NCBI RefSeq assembly: GCF_900112585.1
Contig: NZ_FOLY01000005.1
Coordinates: 248,001 to 312,000, forward strand
DNA length: 64,000 nucleotides
Direction: 5' to 3'
Source of the DNA: Kushneria avicenniae
Lineage (GTDB): Bacteria; Pseudomonadota; Gammaproteobacteria; Pseudomonadales; Halomonadaceae
The position numbers and the translations under genes were made by a program. This document shows positions 36,125 through 45,289 of this stretch, piece by piece. The notes under the pieces are model-generated. The model saw only the letters and a list, made by a program, of their open reading frames with translations. It did no database searches and had not been told where the DNA came from. How positions within the stretch are numbered: position 1 is the first letter of the stretch; the number at the start of each line of letters is the position of its first letter.

Positions 36125-37794
36125 TGGGCGTGGCCGGTATCGCCGGTCAACGCCGTTTCGGCCAGATCCAGCTCCCGTACCAGCTTTCTCAGCACATCAT
36201 CGTTGATGTGATGTTTGCCGCGCAGTCGATAGTACTCCCGCCGTTCGGCACGCAGCGCTTCCACGCGGGTTTCGCGCTCCAGCGAGCGGATGGCCTCGAG
36301 TCGGGGCGTGGGCACGGTGGTGTCGCCGAGCTCAAGGCGCTGGCGATACCAGGTCATCAGCTGTGAACTGATGTCGTTGAAGGCGATGATGAACTCTTCG
36401 CTGTGGTACTCGCGGGTGAAGGCCTCCGCGCGCTGATGGTGAAAGTCCTCGATGCGCCGAATGGCCGCCTCGGCCGCGGCGATCCGAGCGCGGCGCTCCT
36501 CCTCGAACTCGTGGGTATCGCGGGGCAGATCGAGATTCTTGAGCACCAGCGGCAGGCCGATACTGCCGGTGATCAGAGTGAACATGATCACACCGGTGGC
36601 CAGAAAGATCAGCAGCTCGCGCGCCGGGAAGGGCGTGCCGTCATTCATCAGCTGAGGCAACGACAGCGCCGCGGCCAGCGTAATGGTGCCGCGAATGCCG
36701 GCAAGGGTCGCAGCCAGCATCACCCGCATCGACAGCGCCGCTCGATGTTCCCTGGAGAACAGACGCTGAAGCCAGGTCGCCCCGAAAATCCAGACAAACC
36801 GCGACAGCAGCAGCGCAATCGAGATGACCGCCACATAGCCCAGAAGGCGCAGGAACTCGTAATCCCCCACGTCATGCAGCGAATGATCCAGTGCGCCGCC
36901 GATGATATCCGGCAGCTGAAAGCCCAGCAGCAGAAAGACCAGCGCGTTGAGGGTGAACTCCAGCATCTCCCACACGCTTTTTGTCTGCATGCGCATGTTG
37001 ATCTGATGCTCGCGCTTCAGGTCCGTGCGATTGATGACCATGCCGGCGGCCACCGCGGCCAGAATGCCGGACATGCCAAAGTGTTCGGCCAGCAGATAGG
37101 CGGCAAAGGGCAGAAGCAGCAGCAGTAGAAGGATCTGGATGGTCGACCCCTCACCGAGATGGCGCTCGATCAGGCGGGTACGAATCACGTTGAACACAAT
37201 CGCCACCGCCGCGCCCACCAGCAGTCCGCCAAAAGAGATGATGAAAAAGCCGAACGTGGCGTCCACGACCGAGAAGGTGCCGGTCAGGGCAGCGGCGACG
37301 GCAAACTTGAAGGCCACCAGTCCCGAGGCATCGTTCATCAGCGACTCGCCTTCCAGAATGCGCATCAGCCGGTGAGGCACCGGCAGACGCCCCGAAATGG
37401 CCGAGACCGCCACGGCATCGGTGGGTGACAGGATGGCGGCCAGGGCAAAGCAGACCGGCAGCGGCAGCGCCGGAAGCAGCCAGTGAATGAAGGTGCCCAC
37501 GCCGACCACGGTGAAGAGCACCAGCCCCAGCGCCAGGGCCAGTATCGGGCCGCGCAGCACCATGAATTCGCGCTGGGGAAAGCGTCTGGCATCGGCAAAC
37601 AGCAGCGGCGCGATGAACACCAGCATGAAGAGCTCGGGTTCCAGCTCCACGTTCAGATTGATGCCCGGCAGCGCCAGCAGGGCACCAAAGGCGATCTGCA
37701 CCAGCGGCGTGGGCAGGGAGGGCAGAAAGCGGGCAGCAACACCGGTAGCGGAGGCCACCAGCAGCAGTATCAGTACAAGAAAGACGGCGTCCAT
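36118..37794 (-). CDS. CPA1-family Na+/H+ antiporter (copy A)
   Basis: A 558-residue monovalent cation:proton antiporter with about 12 membrane helices in residues 1-400 and a cytosolic, charged C-terminal tail of about 150 residues rich in Arg/Glu helices. The ion-binding region shows CFALAAILSPTDAVAVSAISG and MNDASGLVAFKFAVAAALTG, typical of CPA1 (the paired Asp motif in TM5-like helix follows the ESLMNDASG segment). It exports Na+ (or K+) in exchange for protons, which fits a halophile. Closely related to copy B, which lies immediately upstream on the same strand. A 119 bp gap with a hairpin separates the two. Confidence 0.93.
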   Translation of the reverse strand: MDAVFLVLILLLVASATGVAARFLPSLPTPLVQIAFGALLALPGINLNVELEPELFMLVFIAPLLFADARRFPQREFMVLRGPILALALGLVLFTVVGVGTFIHWLLPALPLPVCFALAAILSPTDAVAVSAISGRLPVPHRLMRILEGESLMNDASGLVAFKFAVAAALTGTFSVVDATFGFFIISFGGLLVGAAVAIVFNVIRTRLIERHLGEGSTIQILLLLLLLPFAAYLLAEHFGMSGILAAVAAGMVINRTDLKREHQINMRMQTKSVWEMLEFTLNALVFLLLGFQLPDIIGGALDHSLHDVGDYEFLRLLGYVAVISIALLLSRFVWIFGATWLQRLFSREHRAALSMRVMLAATLAGIRGTITLAAALSLPQLMNDGTPFPARELLIFLATGVIMFTLITGSIGLPLVLKNLDLPRDTHEFEEERRARIAAAEAAIRRIEDFHHQRAEAFTREYHSEEFIIAFNDISSQLMTWYRQRLELGDTTVPTPRLEAIRSLERETRVEALRAERREYYRLRGKHHINDDVLRKLVRELDLAETALTGDTGHAHH

Positions 37795-37879
37795 GGCTTC
37801 TCGGGATCATTCAGGGGTGGAAAAGCGCGTCATGCGAAGCGGAGCGCAGCATAGCGCATTTTCCGGCTGTAAAAGCAGT

Positions 37880-37902
37880 GCCGACAGCGTAGCGCTGTCG
37901 GC
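37880..37902 (-). terminator. Terminator-like hairpin between the antiporter copies
   Basis: A perfect 10 bp stem (37880-37889 GCCGACAGCG with 37893-37902) with a 3-base loop, 12 bp past the stop of antiporter copy B. On the minus strand it is followed by CTTTTAC rather than a long T run, so termination may be partial. Confidence 0.6.
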
Positions 37903-37913
37903 CCGGCAGGGGC

Positions 37914-39575
37914 TCAGCGTCTGGGCCTCGAGGTAAGCGCCATCTCGACCAGGTCCAGCTCGCGCACCAGCCGGCGCAGGGTATCGTCATCGATCTGATG
38001 CTCGGAGCGCAGGCGGTAATATTCGCGCCGCTCGGCGCGCAGGGCTGCCAGACGCATCTCGCGGGAAAAGCGCTGATCGAGCTCGTGGCGTTCGGAGCTC
38101 GAGTGGCGGTCATCAATGGTCATCAGGTTTCGGTAATAGCTGATCAGCCGGGCACTGGTATCGGTGAGTACCGAGCGTTCCAGCTGTGAGTCGCGCGTCT
38201 CCACGGCGTTGGCATGCCACGCCTCGATCGTCTCGATGGCGGCACTGGAGGCGGCATGACGCGCCACACGAACCTCCTCGTCGCGCCAGCTGTCGTCGGG
38301 CTTGTCCATGCGTCGCAACAGCAGGGGCAGGGCAACGCTGCCGACCAGCAGCGTGAAGAGAATGACGCCGGTGGCCAGAAAGATGACCAGATCCCGCCCC
38401 GGGAAGGGCTCGCCGCTGGGCAGTGCCAGCGGCAGCGACAGCGCCGCGGCAAGCGTAATGGTGCCGCGGATGCCGGCGAGGGTGCCTACGGCCATGACCC
38501 CACCGGACAGCGGCACATGAGCGCTGCGCCGTCGCCGTGACGAGAGTCTCGAGAGATAGACCGCCCCCATGATCCAGAAAAGGCGCAGCAGCATCAGCGA
38601 CAGCGAAATCACCACCACATGAAACACCAGCTCCAACGAACTGAAGCTGCGGACGTTATTGAGAGAGACCTGAATCGCGCCGCCGATGATGTCGGGCAGT
38701 TGCAGGCCCAGCAGCAGAAATACCATTGCATTGAGCAGAAAGGTCAGGATTTCCCAGAACTGATTCATCTGCATGCGGGTGCGGGTCTGGGCGTAGCGCT
38801 TGAGCTCGGTGCGATTGATGGTTATGCCAGCGGCCACCGCAGCCATGATGCCCGAGCCATCGAAATGCTCGGCAATCAGGTAGGCGGCGAAGGGGATCAT
38901 CAGCATGACCAGCAAAATTTCGGTCGAGGATTCGGTGCCGCGTTTGTCGATCAGCTTGCGGCGGATGGTCGAGAAGACAAAGGCCAGCGCAATGCCGACC
39001 GAAATACCGATAAAGGTAATCAGAGCAAACTGCAGGCTGACCTGGCCAAAGGAGAAGGCGCCGGTCATGGCCGCGGCGACGGCAAACTTGAGCGACACCA
39101 GAGCTGATGCGTCGTTCATCAGCGACTCGCCTTCGAGAATATGCATCAAACGCGGTGGGATACCCAGTTGACCGGAGATGGCCGATACCGCCACGGCATC
39201 GGTAGGGGAGAGAATGGCGGCCAGCGCAAAGCAGACGGCCAGTGGCAGATTGGGCAGCAGCCAGTGGATCAGAAAACCGGCGCCTACCACGGTAAACAGT
39301 ACCAGTCCCACGGCCAGCGCAATGATCGGGTGGCGCAGCGAGGTCAGCTCGCGCTGGGGAAACTGCCAGGCATCGGCAAACAGCAGCGGCGGCACGAACA
39401 GCAGCATGAAGGTCTCGGGCTCCAGATTGATGTCCAGCGGCGTGTTGAGCCAGGCCAGCAGCGCGCCGATGACGATCTGCAGGATCGGCAGGGGAATGCG
39501 CGGCATGAAGCGCGCCAGAATGCCGCTGCCGGCCGCCACCAGAATCAGCGCCAGCGCCAGTAAAACAATATGCAT
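37914..39575 (-). CDS. CPA1-family Na+/H+ antiporter (copy B)
   Basis: A 553-residue antiporter colinear with copy A. Both share FALAAILSPTDAVAVSAISG, ILEGESLMNDAS, GIRGTITLAAALSLP and the C-terminal LRAERREYYRLR block. The tail is similarly charged (about residues 400-553). ATG 39575 has AGGA 6 bp upstream and is preferred to the TTG just before it. Differences lie mainly in surface loops and in the tail, suggesting divergence after a tandem duplication, perhaps to different ion preference or pH range. Function as in copy A. Confidence 0.93.
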   Translation of the reverse strand: MHIVLLALALILVAAGSGILARFMPRIPLPILQIVIGALLAWLNTPLDINLEPETFMLLFVPPLLFADAWQFPQRELTSLRHPIIALAVGLVLFTVVGAGFLIHWLLPNLPLAVCFALAAILSPTDAVAVSAISGQLGIPPRLMHILEGESLMNDASALVSLKFAVAAAMTGAFSFGQVSLQFALITFIGISVGIALAFVFSTIRRKLIDKRGTESSTEILLVMLMIPFAAYLIAEHFDGSGIMAAVAAGITINRTELKRYAQTRTRMQMNQFWEILTFLLNAMVFLLLGLQLPDIIGGAIQVSLNNVRSFSSLELVFHVVVISLSLMLLRLFWIMGAVYLSRLSSRRRRSAHVPLSGGVMAVGTLAGIRGTITLAAALSLPLALPSGEPFPGRDLVIFLATGVILFTLLVGSVALPLLLRRMDKPDDSWRDEEVRVARHAASSAAIETIEAWHANAVETRDSQLERSVLTDTSARLISYYRNLMTIDDRHSSSERHELDQRFSREMRLAALRAERREYYRLRSEHQIDDDTLRRLVRELDLVEMALTSRPRR

Positions 39576-39757
39576 CAATGACTTCCTGTCACGTTATTCC
39601 TGTTTTTTGATGAGTGCGGGGGGAAATGGTTGCATTGTTCCCGGCATGAAGCGATACGGCTACCCCGTTGGGGCAGGGTCTGAACCGCCATTGCGAAGCG
39701 CTCGTCAGGGCGCGCTCTGTAGTGAGCGCAGAACGCACAAGGACAAGGTGAGCGCAC

Positions 39758-39787
39758 AAAAAACCGGCATCTCAAAAGAGATGCCGG
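39758..39787 (-). terminator. Rho-independent terminator of the DJ-1/PfpI genes
   Basis: A perfect 10 bp stem (39764-39773 CCGGCATCTC with 39778-39787) with an AAAA loop. On the minus strand it is followed by six T (complement of 39758-39763), 41 bp after the stop of the first PfpI-like gene. Confidence 0.92.
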
Positions 39788-39828
39788 CAGAGATAAACTT
39801 CCGTGCGTGAGCACGCGAAAGGACAGTA

Positions 39829-40389
39829 TCAGGCGTGCTGCTTGCGGTGACGCCCTTCCTTGATCTCTTCGATCAGCTTGTTGTTGAAGGCATTGAGATC
39901 CTTCGGCGTACGGCTGGTGACCAGTGCGCTGTCACAGACGACTTCGCTGTCTTCCCACTGGGCGCCGGCGTTTTTCAGATCCTGCGCGATAGTGGGTACG
40001 GACGTCAGGCGACGGCCGTCGACCACTTCGGCGTTGATCAGAATCCAGGGCGCATGACAGATCGCGCCGACCGGCTTGCCGGCCTTGAAGAAATCGCGCA
40101 CAAAGCTCAGCGCCTTCTCGTCGGTACGCAGCGTGTCCGGGTTGAAGTGACCGCCCGGGAGCATCAGGGCATCGTAGTCATCGGCGCTGACTTCCTCGAG
40201 TACCTTGTCGACCGGATACTCGTCACCCCAGTCGGTTTCCGCCCATGCCTTGATGCCATGCTTTTTGAGTGACACCACGTGCACGTCGATGCTCTGTGCT
40301 TCCAGCGCCTTTTTGGGCGAGGCAAGCTCGGACTCTTCGAAACCGTCGGTGGCCAGAATGGCGACCTTTGTGCCTTTCAGTTCGCTCAT
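39829..40389 (-). CDS. DJ-1/PfpI family protein (copy 1)
   Basis: A 186-residue protein of the DJ-1/PfpI (YhbO-like) superfamily. The nucleophile elbow is GAICHAPWIL, with the reactive Cys after AI and a neighbouring His. N-terminal VAILATDGFEESELASPKKALEA carries the conserved Glu that pairs with the Cys, and DALMLPGGHFNPDTLR is the family's PGG segment. Members act as general stress proteins, chaperones, or deglycase/glyoxalase-like enzymes; which is unresolved. It is the second gene of a tandem pair with copy 2 (50 bp gap) and closes with a strong terminator. Confidence 0.93.
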   Translation of the reverse strand: MSELKGTKVAILATDGFEESELASPKKALEAQSIDVHVVSLKKHGIKAWAETDWGDEYPVDKVLEEVSADDYDALMLPGGHFNPDTLRTDEKALSFVRDFFKAGKPVGAICHAPWILINAEVVDGRRLTSVPTIAQDLKNAGAQWEDSEVVCDSALVTSRTPKDLNAFNNKLIEEIKEGRHRKQHA

Positions 40390-40439
40390 GTCAGAACACT
40401 CCTTATTCTGGACAGTGGATATCGGGTACAGAGCTCGTC

Positions 40440-41003
40440 TTACGCGTGCTGCTTGCGATGACGGCCTTCATGAATCTCTTCGATCAGCTTGCTGCAGAAG
40501 GCATCCAGATCCTTCGGCAGGCGACTGGTGACAAAGGCACTGTCGCAGACGACTTCACTGTCTTCCCACTTCGCGCCGGCGTTTTCCAGATCCTTGCGCA
40601 GTGCCGGAACCGAGGTCATGCGGCGACCGTCAACGACGCCTGCGTTGATCAGCGTCCAGGCAGCGTGACAGATGGCACCGACCGGCTTGCCTTCATCAAA
40701 AAAGCCGCGGGCAAAGGTCAGTGCCTTTTCGTTGGTACGCAGGTGGTCCGGGTTGAGTACGCCGCCCGGCAGGACCAGTGCCTGATAGTCATGCGAGCTG
40801 ACCTCATCAAGGCTCTTGTCGACCGAATAGTCTTCGCCCCACTGGGTTTCGGCCCAGGCACGGATGGTGCCGCGCTCGGGGGATACGATATGGACTTCAA
40901 CGCCCTCGGCGGCCAGCGTCGCCTGCGGGACGGCCAGCTCGGACTCTTCAAAACCGTCGGTGGCCATGATGGCAACGCGGACACCCATCAGATCCTGACT
41001 CAT
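40440..41003 (-). CDS. DJ-1/PfpI family protein (copy 2)
   Basis: A 187-residue paralogue of copy 1. It has VAIMATDGFEESELAVPQATLAA with the conserved Glu, YQALVLPGGVLNPDHLR, and the elbow GAICHAAWTLINA with the reactive Cys-His. The shared C-terminus is also conserved (KLIEEIHEGRHRKQHA versus KLIEEIKEGRHRKQHA). ATG 41003 has GGGGGA upstream and gives the family N-terminus; an in-frame upstream extension does not. It is first in the two-gene unit. The pair lies directly beside the duplicated antiporters. Confidence 0.93.
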   Translation of the reverse strand: MSQDLMGVRVAIMATDGFEESELAVPQATLAAEGVEVHIVSPERGTIRAWAETQWGEDYSVDKSLDEVSSHDYQALVLPGGVLNPDHLRTNEKALTFARGFFDEGKPVGAICHAAWTLINAGVVDGRRMTSVPALRKDLENAGAKWEDSEVVCDSAFVTSRLPKDLDAFCSKLIEEIHEGRHRKQHA

Positions 41004-41120
41004 GTGATTCCCCCATTCCTTTGGTGGTTCATGTGATGTTTGCCTTCCCGTTGACCTGCGGCCGACAGGAAGGTCTTTCAAGAGGCGCTGTCCGCATCAT
41101 GCCGACAGCGCCTCATGTTT

Positions 41121-41319
41121 CATGCTTCGTTTCTCGTCGGCGGCGCCATCCTTTCCAGCAACACCGTCATGCCGCCTTACGCTTCGTTCCTCGTCGGCGG
41201 CGCCATCCTTTCCAGCAACACCTTCATGCCGCCTTATGCTTCGTTCCTCGTCGGCGGTGCCATCCTTTCCAGCAACACCTTCATGCCGCCTTATGCCTCG
41301 TTCCTCGTCGGCGGCGCCA
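41121..41319 (-). repeat. 57 bp tandem repeat copied from the 3' end of the aldo/keto reductase gene
   Basis: Three full 57 bp units (41127-41183, 41184-41240, 41241-41297) plus the matching 3' end of the reductase gene (to 41319). On the minus strand each unit reads GGCGGC, then ATG, a 16-codon frame encoding MKVLLERMAPPTRNEA (MTVLL... in the last), and a stop. The last nine residues equal the reductase C-terminus, MAPPTRNEA. The three small frames (41284-41234, 41227-41177, 41170-41120) are in the same frame as the reductase because the unit is 19 codons long. Whether they are translated is unknown. Confidence 0.9.
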
Positions 41320-42286
41320 TGAACTCCGGCCCGACCGGGTCGGTAATGCACGCCGAGAGGATGGCGTCGATGTCGCGCATGGCCTGATCATTGAGCGACC
41401 AGCCCATGACCTCGTTGGTCGGGTCAAGCTGGTCCGGGCGGCGGGCACCCCACAGCGCGACCGAGACGCCGGGCTGATCGAGTAGCCAGCGCAGGGCCAG
41501 ATGCAGTACGCGCTTGTCGTAATGCTCGCGGGCGTAGGCGTCGAGTTTCTCGACGGCGCTGATGTACTGCTCAAAGCGCGGCGATTGAAACTTGGGATCG
41601 CTGTTGCGCAGATCGTCGCCTTCAAAGCGGGTATCGCGATTCATCTTGCCCGAGAGCAGACCACGGCACAGGGCACCGTAGGTCAGGGTGCCGATGCCGT
41701 CCTCGCGAATGGCCGGCAGAGTGTCGCGTTCGATCTCGCGCTCGAACAGGTTGTAGGGCGGCTGCATGGTGGATAGCGGGCAGATCTGCTCGAACTCGCG
41801 CATCTGCTCAACCGAGAAGTTGGACACACCCACGGCGCGGATCTTGCCGCTGTCCTTCAGCTCGCGCAGTACCGTGGCGGCTTCCTCGATGTCCACGGTC
41901 GGGTCCGGCCAGTGCAGCTGATACAGATCAATGTAATCGGTCTGCAACCGCTTGAGACTGTCGTTGATCTCCTGCTCGATGCGCGAGCGGCTGGCATCGC
42001 GATACGGGCCGTCATCGTTCCAGTTCAGCCCGCATTTGGTGGCCAGCACTGCCTGATCGCGAATGCCGCCTTCCTTGAGCGCCTTGCCGACCAGACGCTC
42101 GGACTCGCCGAAACCATACACGGCGGCGGTGTCGATGCAGGTAATGCCGCGCTCAATGGCACTCTGGACGGTGGCAATCGACTGTTTCTCGTCGGTACCG
42201 CCCCATTTCCAGCCACCGATGGCCCAGGTGCCCAGTGCGATGCGTGACGGCTTCAGGTCACTGTTGGGGAGCTGGATTGTTTCCAT
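41291..42286 (-). CDS. Aldo/keto reductase
   Basis: A 331-residue TIM-barrel NAD(P)H-dependent oxidoreductase. The catalytic set is visible: Asp and Tyr in CIDTAAVYGFGESE, Lys in LATKCGLNW, and His in LYQLHWPDPTVD. The cofactor region near the end includes SVALWGARRPDQL. It reduces aldehydes or ketones; substrate unknown. The strong ribosome site AGGAGGT lies 9 bp upstream of ATG 42286. Its last codons (MAPPTRNEA-stop) are repeated three times downstream in the 57 bp repeat. Confidence 0.94.
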   Translation of the reverse strand: METIQLPNSDLKPSRIALGTWAIGGWKWGGTDEKQSIATVQSAIERGITCIDTAAVYGFGESERLVGKALKEGGIRDQAVLATKCGLNWNDDGPYRDASRSRIEQEINDSLKRLQTDYIDLYQLHWPDPTVDIEEAATVLRELKDSGKIRAVGVSNFSVEQMREFEQICPLSTMQPPYNLFEREIERDTLPAIREDGIGTLTYGALCRGLLSGKMNRDTRFEGDDLRNSDPKFQSPRFEQYISAVEKLDAYAREHYDKRVLHLALRWLLDQPGVSVALWGARRPDQLDPTNEVMGWSLNDQAMRDIDAILSACITDPVGPEFMAPPTRNEA

Positions 42287-42524
42287 ATGGACATTACCTC
42301 CTTGATCAGCGGATTTATAAAGCAGGGCCTCATGGTTAGGCCGCTATGAAAACCGTGACACAAGCGTAGACGTCACCTGGCCATCGTGCATGCGCCAACT
42401 GCTGATCCAGCCGCCCGGTGACGGGTGCACTGCCTTCCGGGCTCGTTTAAGCTGGCGCCTCGTTATGTTCGGTGTCCTCGAAAGCTTACCTGTCATGAAG
42501 GGGGCTTGATGAATATGGTGCTTG

Positions 42525-43991
42525 ATGAATAGTGCTCTGCTGATTTCCCTGATGGTGATGACACTTGCCATGGCCGCAGCCGCTGCCCTGTGGTGGCAGG
42601 GGCGCAGGCGACAGGCGCTGGTGGCAACCCTTGAAGAGGACAACGAACGCCTGAACGAGCAGATCGGGGAAACCGAACGCATGCTGGCCGAGCGCGAGGC
42701 GCTGCTCGAGCGGGAGCAGACCCACACGCACGAGCTGCGAGCGCAGCTATTGCAGCGCGAGCAGCGCCTGGCGGAAGTGAGCGAGGCGCTTTCGGACTAC
42801 CGCGAGCGCACCACGCGTCTGGAAGTGGAAAAGCAGCGCGATACGGCCCATTTCGAAGAGCGCCTGAGCCTTCTGGGCAACGCGCGCCAGGAGCTGACCC
42901 ACGAATTCGAACGGTTGGCCGGGCGTATCTTTGACGAGCGCCAGCAGCAGTTTTCCCGCCACTCCCGGGAAAGTGTCAGCGCCCTGATGGCGCCGGTGCG
43001 CGAGCAGATCGAGCAGTTCCGCGCCCGCCTTGAAACCCTGCACGGCGAGCAGCAGCAGGGCCGTACCCAGCTCACCACCCAGCTTGAGTATCTGGCCGGG
43101 CTCAATCGCCGGATGAGCGAGGACGCCAGCAATCTGACCCGGGCGCTCAAGGGCGACAGCAAGTCGCAGGGCAACTGGGGCGAGCTGATTCTGGAGCGGG
43201 TGCTGGAGCGCTCCGGGCTGCGACAGGGCATCGAGTACGAGCGCGAGGTGGTGCTGACCCATGACCAGGGGCGATCACGCCCGGACGCCGTGATCTACCT
43301 GCCCGAGTCGCGCCATCTGATCATCGACGCCAAGGTATCGCTGACGGCCTGGGGCGAGGTAGTGGCCGCCGACAGCGATGCGGTGCGCGAGCAGGCGATG
43401 CGTCGGCACCTGCGCTCAGTGCGAAGCCACATCGAGACACTGTCCGACAAGGGCTATGCGCGCCTGCCCGGGCTTAACGCACCGGACATGGTGTTTTTGT
43501 TCATGCCAATCGAGCCGGCCTTTGCCGCCGTGTTTGAACACGATGACCGCCTTTTCCACGAAGCCTTCGATCGCCATGTGGTGCTGGTGACGCCCTCTAC
43601 ACTGCTGGCCAGTCTGCGCACGGTGGCCGGGCTGTGGCGACTGGAGCGCCAGAACGACAACGCCCGCGACATTGTCGCCCGTGCCGAGAAACTGCTGGAA
43701 AAGTGCCACGGCTTTGTGACCAGCATGGAGGAGGTCGGCACGCAGCTTGAGCGCGCCACCAGCAGCCATCGTCAGGCAATGAACCGTCTGCGTGACGGGC
43801 AGGGCAGCCTGATCGCCCAGGCTGGACGGCTCAACGCGCTGGGCGTGCGCAACCGCAAGGCCTGGCCGGAAAGCGTTCGAGAGAGCGCCCAAAGCGGGCG
43901 CGACGCCCAGGAGGCGCAGGGCCGTGAACGCCACCCCCCGTTTGCGCCATCGCAAGACGCCTCCGGCACGCTGCGCTTTGATGAGGAGTAG
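42525..43991 (+). CDS. rmuC: DNA recombination protein RmuC homologue
   Basis: A 488-residue protein with an N-terminal membrane anchor (ALLISLMVMTLAMAAAAALWW), a long coiled coil rich in Glu/Arg/Gln (about 25-190), and the RmuC core from about 205. The core includes GNWGELILERVLERSGLRQGIEYEREV, RPDAVIYLPESRHLIIDAKVSLTAW and the PGLNAPDMVFLFMPIEPAF block. The central Asp-Ala-Lys resembles restriction-nuclease-like folds. RmuC limits inversions at repeats. The C-terminal 60 residues are polar and variable. ATG 42525 follows a TTG in the same frame and is preferred. Confidence 0.95.
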   Translation: MNSALLISLMVMTLAMAAAAALWWQGRRRQALVATLEEDNERLNEQIGETERMLAEREALLEREQTHTHELRAQLLQREQRLAEVSEALSDYRERTTRLEVEKQRDTAHFEERLSLLGNARQELTHEFERLAGRIFDERQQQFSRHSRESVSALMAPVREQIEQFRARLETLHGEQQQGRTQLTTQLEYLAGLNRRMSEDASNLTRALKGDSKSQGNWGELILERVLERSGLRQGIEYEREVVLTHDQGRSRPDAVIYLPESRHLIIDAKVSLTAWGEVVAADSDAVREQAMRRHLRSVRSHIETLSDKGYARLPGLNAPDMVFLFMPIEPAFAAVFEHDDRLFHEAFDRHVVLVTPSTLLASLRTVAGLWRLERQNDNARDIVARAEKLLEKCHGFVTSMEEVGTQLERATSSHRQAMNRLRDGQGSLIAQAGRLNALGVRNRKAWPESVRESAQSGRDAQEAQGRERHPPFAPSQDASGTLRFDEE

Positions 43992-44004
43992 CGCGCGGCG
44001 ACAC

Positions 44005-45138
44005 TCAGCGCCCGTGCTGCCACAGCCGAACGATCGAGGCGCAGCGCGCCGTTAGAAGTTCGGGCGTGCGCTCGAGCGCCTCCTCCAGCCCCATCGGTCC
44101 GTCGGCCAGCGCAAGGGCGGCAGTCACGCCTTCCGCCAGCGCCTTCTCCCAGCCGCTGTCCAGCTTGCCGGCCAGTACCACGCAGGGCACCCCCTGACGT
44201 TGGGCGGCTCGTGAGACGCCGATCGGTGTCTTGCCTGAAAGGCTCTGACCGTCCAGTCGTCCCTCGCCAGTGATCACCAGATCCGTGCGCTTGAGTGCCT
44301 GCTCAAAATCGACCTGTTCCATCACAAGCTCGATACCCGGGCGCAGCGTGGCGTTTAAAAAGGCCAGCGCGGCAAAGCCCATGCCGCCGGCCGCGCCGGC
44401 GCCGGGCGTGTCGCGGTGATCCTGACCGGTGGCTCGAGCCATGACGTCCGCCAGTTGTGCCAGAGCGCGATCGAGCTGAGCCACCTGCTTCCGGGTAGCG
44501 CCCTTTTGCGGGCCGAAGATGGCGCTGGCGCCCTCATCGCCGCACAGCGGATTGTTCACATCCACGGCGGCCTCGACCGTGAGCCCTTCAAGGCGCGGGT
44601 CGAGGTTTGAAAGATCAATGCGGGCAAGTCCGGCTAGCGCGGCACCGCCGGGTTCGAGAGGTTGATCGTTGTTGTCCAGAAAGCGTGCGCCGAGGGCGCT
44701 CATCATGCCGGCGCCGCCATCATTGGTGGCGCTGCCGCCCAGGGTCAGGATCAGGTGTTCGGCGCCGGCTTCCAGCGCGGCATGAATCAGCTCGCCCACA
44801 CCAGAGGTGGTGGTCTGCAGGGCGTCGCGTTCATCAGACGTCAGATGCTGCAGGCCGCTGGCTTCGGCCAGCTCCACAATGGCGGTGCGGCGGCTGGCGA
44901 TCCAGCCCCATTGCGCCGTACGCGGGCGGTTTAAAGCGTCATGAACCTCAAGGCGGCGCGCCTGCGCACCGCTGGCGGTCAGGAGCGCTTCGAGCGTGCC
45001 TTCGCCCCCGTCGCCCAGCGGGCACAGGGTCAGTTCAGCCTCCGGCGCTGCCTGGCGGACCCCGGCGGCAATGGCGTTCGCAGCGTCAGTGGCGCTCAGG
45101 GCATCCTTGAAGCTGTCGGGGGCAATCAGAATGTGCAT
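44005..45138 (-). CDS. Glycerate kinase
   Basis: A 377-residue glycerate kinase of the GarK/GlxK (GckA type I) family, which phosphorylates D-glycerate to 2-phosphoglycerate. It has the N-terminal ILIAPDSFKDALSATDAANAIAAGVR, PLGDGGEGT, GSATNDGGAGMMSALGA, DVNNPLCGDEGAS and the late VITGEGRLDGQSLSGKTPIGV. ATG 45138 with GGAGAG 7 bp upstream gives the expected N-terminus. It stands alone and is convergent with rmuC (13 bp gap). Confidence 0.95.
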   Translation of the reverse strand: MHILIAPDSFKDALSATDAANAIAAGVRQAAPEAELTLCPLGDGGEGTLEALLTASGAQARRLEVHDALNRPRTAQWGWIASRRTAIVELAEASGLQHLTSDERDALQTTTSGVGELIHAALEAGAEHLILTLGGSATNDGGAGMMSALGARFLDNNDQPLEPGGAALAGLARIDLSNLDPRLEGLTVEAAVDVNNPLCGDEGASAIFGPQKGATRKQVAQLDRALAQLADVMARATGQDHRDTPGAGAAGGMGFAALAFLNATLRPGIELVMEQVDFEQALKRTDLVITGEGRLDGQSLSGKTPIGVSRAAQRQGVPCVVLAGKLDSGWEKALAEGVTAALALADGPMGLEEALERTPELLTARCASIVRLWQHGR

Positions 45139-45222
45139 GCAGACTCTCCGGCAGGGACTGTGGTTCATGAGCATAGCCCGACAGGCATGACGACGACCAA
45201 TGGCACCTGTCGTGCGGATACA

Positions 45223-45253
45223 ACAGCGCCCGCACGGAATGTGCGGGCGCTGT
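45223..45253. other. Strong hairpin between the betT remnant and glycerate kinase
   Basis: A perfect 13 bp inverted repeat (45223-45235 ACAGCGCCCGCAC with 45241-45253) with a 5-base loop, downstream of the betT remnant on the minus strand. No long T run follows on either strand, so it is either a weak terminator or an mRNA-stabilising structure. Confidence 0.6.
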
Positions 45254-45289
45254 GGTCAGTAGCGCCTGTTGTCAGTAGCCATCATGGGG

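Noticed and set aside
41121-41319. CRISPR-like array
   Set aside because: The 57 bp units are directly adjacent with no variable spacers, and they derive from the reductase gene end.
41097-41351. 84-residue repetitive protein frame on the minus strand (KDGAADEERSIRRHEGV repeat)
   Set aside because: It is an alternative frame of the 57 bp array and overlaps the end of the aldo/keto reductase gene. No ribosome site was seen.
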